This document shows, in pieces, positions 6,510 to 7,900 of a stretch of 7,900 nt of DNA. Every line of letters starts with the position of its first letter. Positions within the stretch are counted from its first letter, which is position 1. The DNA comes from Minisyncoccota bacterium (lineage in GTDB: Bacteria; Patescibacteriota; Minisyncoccia; Minisyncoccales; Minisyncoccaceae), in contig JAQTRG010000023.1 of assembly GCA_028711945.1 (NCBI GenBank), forward strand, positions 1-7,900, read 5' to 3'. The position numbers and the translations under genes are program-made. Below the pieces are notes generated by a model, which made no database searches, had not been told where the DNA came from, and saw nothing but the letters and a program-made list of their open reading frames with translations.

Positions 6510-6583
6510 TGGGCGTACCCTGACTCGAACAGGGGGCCTTTACGATGTCAACGTAACGCTCTAACCAACTGAGCTATACGCCC
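6510..6583 (-). tRNA. tRNA-Val (anticodon GAC)
   Basis: A 74-nt cloverleaf with acceptor GGGCGTA/TACGCCC, D-stem GCTC/GAGC, anticodon stem TTACG/CGTAA with loop TTGACAT (anticodon GAC), T-arm CCCTG-TTCGAGT-CAGGG and discriminator A. No CCA is encoded. It is the first gene of the rplS/tRNA operon, about 25 nt downstream of a promoter-like site. Confidence 0.96.
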
Positions 6584-6608
6584 CTTTTAGGTTAAAGAGC
6601 TCTTCTTT

Positions 6609-6637
6609 ATATTATGCGATTTAAAGCTTTTCGTCAA
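6609..6637 (-). promoter_or_regulatory. Candidate promoter of the tRNA-Val / rplS / tRNA operon
   Basis: On the minus strand TTGACG (6637-6632, 5/6) is followed 17 bp later by TAATAT (6614-6609, 4/6). An alternative -10, CATAAT (6616-6611), has a 15-bp spacer. The site lies between the pyrE terminator and the 5' end of tRNA-Val(GAC), where a promoter is needed. Confidence 0.5.
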
Positions 6638-6672
6638 CAAAAACAAACTACCAGAAAAAGCTTAAATTGTCC

Positions 6673-6707
6673 ATAAAAAAAGAGGTAACGTATAAATATA
6701 CACTACC
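6673..6707 (-). terminator. Intrinsic terminator after pyrE
   Basis: Minus-strand arms at 6707-6698 and 6693-6684 form a 10-bp stem (GGTAGTGTAT with ATACGTTACC, two G-T wobbles) around a 4-nt loop. A T-rich tail with seven consecutive T follows. It begins 8 nt after the pyrE stop codon. Confidence 0.8.
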
Positions 6708-6715
6708 TTATAAAA

Positions 6716-7375
6716 TTAACGATCTTGAAGACTTAGTTCTTCTCGTGCCTTTTCAGCAAGATATTCCCTGCCCTTGCCAATATCAGAATTAATAGGAACG
6801 AACTCCTTACAAAGAGGACATTTCTCTTCGGTCCACGTCTTAATTTCAATATCGATAAGAGTGAAAAACTTAGGCGGACTTGATATGTCATCAGTAGTAA
6901 CCCCTCCTCTATTACAAAGAGCAGCCACACCAACAACTATTCCACCATTAGCTCTTGCCAGATCAACAACCTTTTTTACAGATCCACCTGTGGTGAGAAT
7001 ATCTTCAACAATCAGAACTCTTTTGCCAAAAATAGCCTTTTCATATCCTCTCTTTATCACAAAGCCACTGTTCTCTTTCTCAGCATAAACTGCCAAGACA
7101 TCTCTTCTCGTTAATTTGAAAAGATGATAAGCAACCCACTGTGAAAGAATTACTCCTCCCACTGCTGGTGCAACAACCACCTCTATCTCGTCTTTATAGA
7201 ATTCTTTTGCAATTAATCTGCAAAGCCAAGATATTCTTTGAGGATGCATATATACAGCATCTTTATTGATGTAAGTCTTTGCATGCAGAGAAGATGTTAA
7301 AACGAAATGACCATTAGTTATTGCCTTAACGCTTCTGAAAACTTTTAAAGCTCTGTTTTCCAAATCATCAGTCAT
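6716..7375 (-). CDS. pyrE: Orotate phosphoribosyltransferase
   Basis: A 219-aa type I phosphoribosyltransferase. PyrE joins orotate to PRPP to form OMP in pyrimidine synthesis. The PRPP-binding motif 'VLIVEDILTTGGSV' (120-133) is intact. 'GHFVLTSSLHAKTYINKD' (22-39) matches the N-terminal segment of PyrE, and 'VVAPAVGGVILSQWVAY' (67-83) the PPi-loop region. The C-terminus has 'CPLC' (186-189) followed by 'VPIN' and 'GKG', an ending I recall from Thermus-like PyrE; it might bind metal, though two cysteines alone are not proof. OPRT-like enzymes for other bases cannot be fully excluded. The start has the best Shine-Dalgarno of the window, AAGGAG five bases before the ATG. The gene stands alone between two intrinsic terminators; no clear promoter was found in its short 5' region. 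Confidence 0.85.
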   Translation of the reverse strand: MTDDLENRALKVFRSVKAITNGHFVLTSSLHAKTYINKDAVYMHPQRISWLCRLIAKEFYKDEIEVVVAPAVGGVILSQWVAYHLFKLTRRDVLAVYAEKENSGFVIKRGYEKAIFGKRVLIVEDILTTGGSVKKVVDLARANGGIVVGVAALCNRGGVTTDDISSPPKFFTLIDIEIKTWTEEKCPLCKEFVPINSDIGKGREYLAEKAREELSLQDR

Positions 7376-7380
7376 ATTAA

Positions 7381-7386
7381 CTCCTT
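7381..7386 (-). promoter_or_regulatory. Strong Shine-Dalgarno of pyrE
   Basis: AAGGAG on the minus strand, 5 nt before the ATG at 7375. It fixes the pyrE start. The other starts in this window have weak or no Shine-Dalgarno sites. Confidence 0.85.
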
Positions 7387-7433
7387 GTAAAGAACAGCAT
7401 CAGCTGCCTACTCAAGAAGCTACATCAAAATAT

Positions 7434-7461
7434 ATAAAAAAGCAAGGATTAAAATCCTCGC
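7434..7461 (-). terminator. Intrinsic terminator after ftsH / tRNA-Ile(UAU)
   Basis: Minus-strand GCGAGGAT (7461-7454) pairs with ATCCTTGC (7449-7442), with one G-T wobble and loop TTTA. A run of six T and further A/T bases follow. It starts 7 nt after the tRNA-Ile 3' end. It separates the ftsH/tRNA transcript from pyrE. Confidence 0.85.
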
Positions 7462-7468
7462 CTAAATG

Positions 7469-7542
7469 TGCGCGTGGATGGACTCGAACCATCGACCCCG
7501 TCATTATAAGTGACGTGCTCTAACCGACTGAGCTACACGCGC
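7469..7542 (-). tRNA. tRNA-Ile (anticodon UAU)
   Basis: A 74-nt cloverleaf with acceptor GCGCGTG/CACGCGC, D-stem GCTC/GAGC, T-arm GATGG-TTCGAGT-CCATC and discriminator A. The anticodon stem CGTCA/TGACG encloses loop CTTATAA, so the anticodon is TAT, reading AUA. No CCA is encoded. It lies 8 nt after the ftsH stop and just before a terminator, so it is probably cut from the ftsH transcript. Most bacteria read AUA with a CAU anticodon modified to lysidine. Confidence 0.93.
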
Positions 7543-7550
7543 CTGATTCC

Positions 7551-7900
7551 CTATCCTTTTATCAATCCTTCGAATTCTTCCCTTTCTATTGTTTCTTTCT
7601 CCATCAAAGTTTTAGCAATCTTTTCAAGAATCTCTTTATTCTCTTTTAATATCTTTTCTGCTTCTTTTTGTGCTTCAGTTATTATCCTTTCAACTTCCTT
7701 GTCTATTTGTATCGCTGTTTCGTCAGAATAATTTTTGCTTTCTGTTTCGCTGCCCAAAAATATCTCTCTTTCCCTGTCTCCAAAAACAATCGGGCCTAAT
7801 GTTGACATTCCATATTTCTTAACAATATTTCTAGCAATAATCGATGCTTTATTCAAGTCATCAGATGATCCAGTAGTCATTTCTCCAAACTTAATCTTTT
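7551..7900 (-). CDS. ftsH: ATP-dependent zinc metalloprotease FtsH, C-terminal end (partial)
   Basis: The frame is open to the right edge, and the 115 visible residues match the end of the FtsH peptidase domain. FtsH is a membrane-anchored AAA+ protease that degrades misfolded membrane proteins and short-lived regulators. Visible signatures are 'KFGEMTTGSSDDL', matching the usual G-x-TTGASNDL segment whose Asp is, from memory, the third zinc ligand; 'ARNIVKKYGMS' (usually ARNMVTRYGMS); 'LGPIVFG'; 'IFLG'; 'YSDETAIQIDKEV'; and 'ILEKIAKTLMEKETI'. The Met at 7880 is internal, because the family match continues upstream of it. The HExxH site and AAA domain lie outside the window. The protein ends soon after the last helix with no long tail. 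The TAG stop is 8 nt before tRNA-Ile. Confidence 0.93.
   Translation of the reverse strand, partial: KIKFGEMTTGSSDDLNKASIIARNIVKKYGMSTLGPIVFGDREREIFLGSETESKNYSDETAIQIDKEVERIITEAQKEAEKILKENKEILEKIAKTLMEKETIEREEFEGLIKG

Noticed and set aside
6318..6572. 84-codon plus-strand frame rich in Phe
   Set aside because: It is the reverse of rplS and tRNA-Val(GAC); the composition reflects the antisense of Lys/Glu codons.
6624..6662. Inverted repeat AAGCTTTTC / GAAAAAGCTT around the rplS operon promoter
   Set aside because: The stem is 8-9 A/T-rich base pairs with a bulge and a loop of about 20 nt; it is weak and could be chance.
7376..7433. Possible riboswitch or pyr attenuator upstream of pyrE
   Set aside because: The gap is too short, and the upstream terminator directly follows a tRNA with no competing antiterminator hairpin seen.
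7551..7880. A complete 109-aa protein starting at 7880
   Set aside because: FtsH similarity continues upstream of this Met to the window edge, so it is an internal codon of a partial gene.
1..7900. CRISPR arrays, insertion sequences, attachment-site repeats
   Set aside because: No regularly spaced direct repeats, transposase-like frames or flanking duplications were found by reading both strands.

Overview
The window looks like part of a small, AT-rich bacterial genome, most likely a Patescibacteria / Candidate Phyla Radiation organism. This is inferred from several gene families that I recall as typical of that group: a degenerate metallo-beta-lactamase-fold protein, a helix-turn-helix protein with an 'LYWGEG' core, and a small VirB2/TrbC-like membrane protein. 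Compact tRNA/protein operons, few Shine-Dalgarno sites and a large intein in an essential gene fit the same picture. TAA, TAG and TGA all act as stops, so there is no sign of UGA recoding.

Every gene I can support is on the minus strand, so transcription runs from high to low coordinates. In that order: the 3' end of ftsH (7551-7900), tRNA-Ile(UAU), an intrinsic terminator, orotate phosphoribosyltransferase (pyrE) with a strong Shine-Dalgarno, and a second intrinsic terminator. A likely promoter then precedes tRNA-Val(GAC), rplS (ribosomal protein L19), tRNA-Leu(GAG), tRNA-Val(UAC) and tRNA-Phe(GAA). After another sigma70-like promoter come the HTH/LAGLIDADG-like gene, tRNA-Gly(GCC), the MBL-fold protein, gyrA with its intein, a SAM-dependent methyltransferase, and the start of a small secreted or membrane pilin-like gene running off the left edge.

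The main feature is gyrA (725-4378). Its 1217-residue product is an 826-residue gyrase A subunit interrupted by a 391-residue intein between the Gly and Ser of the conserved GQGNFG|S motif, 12 residues before the catalytic tyrosine. The intein keeps all visible splicing motifs and carries an HNH homing-endonuclease domain followed by roughly five degenerate ~20-residue repeats. A separate nuclease-like gene lies about 0.7 kb upstream of gyrA.

The second theme is how tightly tRNAs and protein genes are packed. At two places (rplS/tRNA-Leu and the HTH gene/tRNA-Gly) the CDS ends inside the next tRNA with the same 10-nt overlap, so the stop codon is tRNA nucleotides 8-10. RNase P cleavage there would remove the stop codon from the mRNA. 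A tRNA-Ile with a UAU anticodon, uncommon in bacteria, is also present. No CRISPR array, insertion sequence, riboswitch or rRNA was seen. No gap without a gene exceeds 300 bases.
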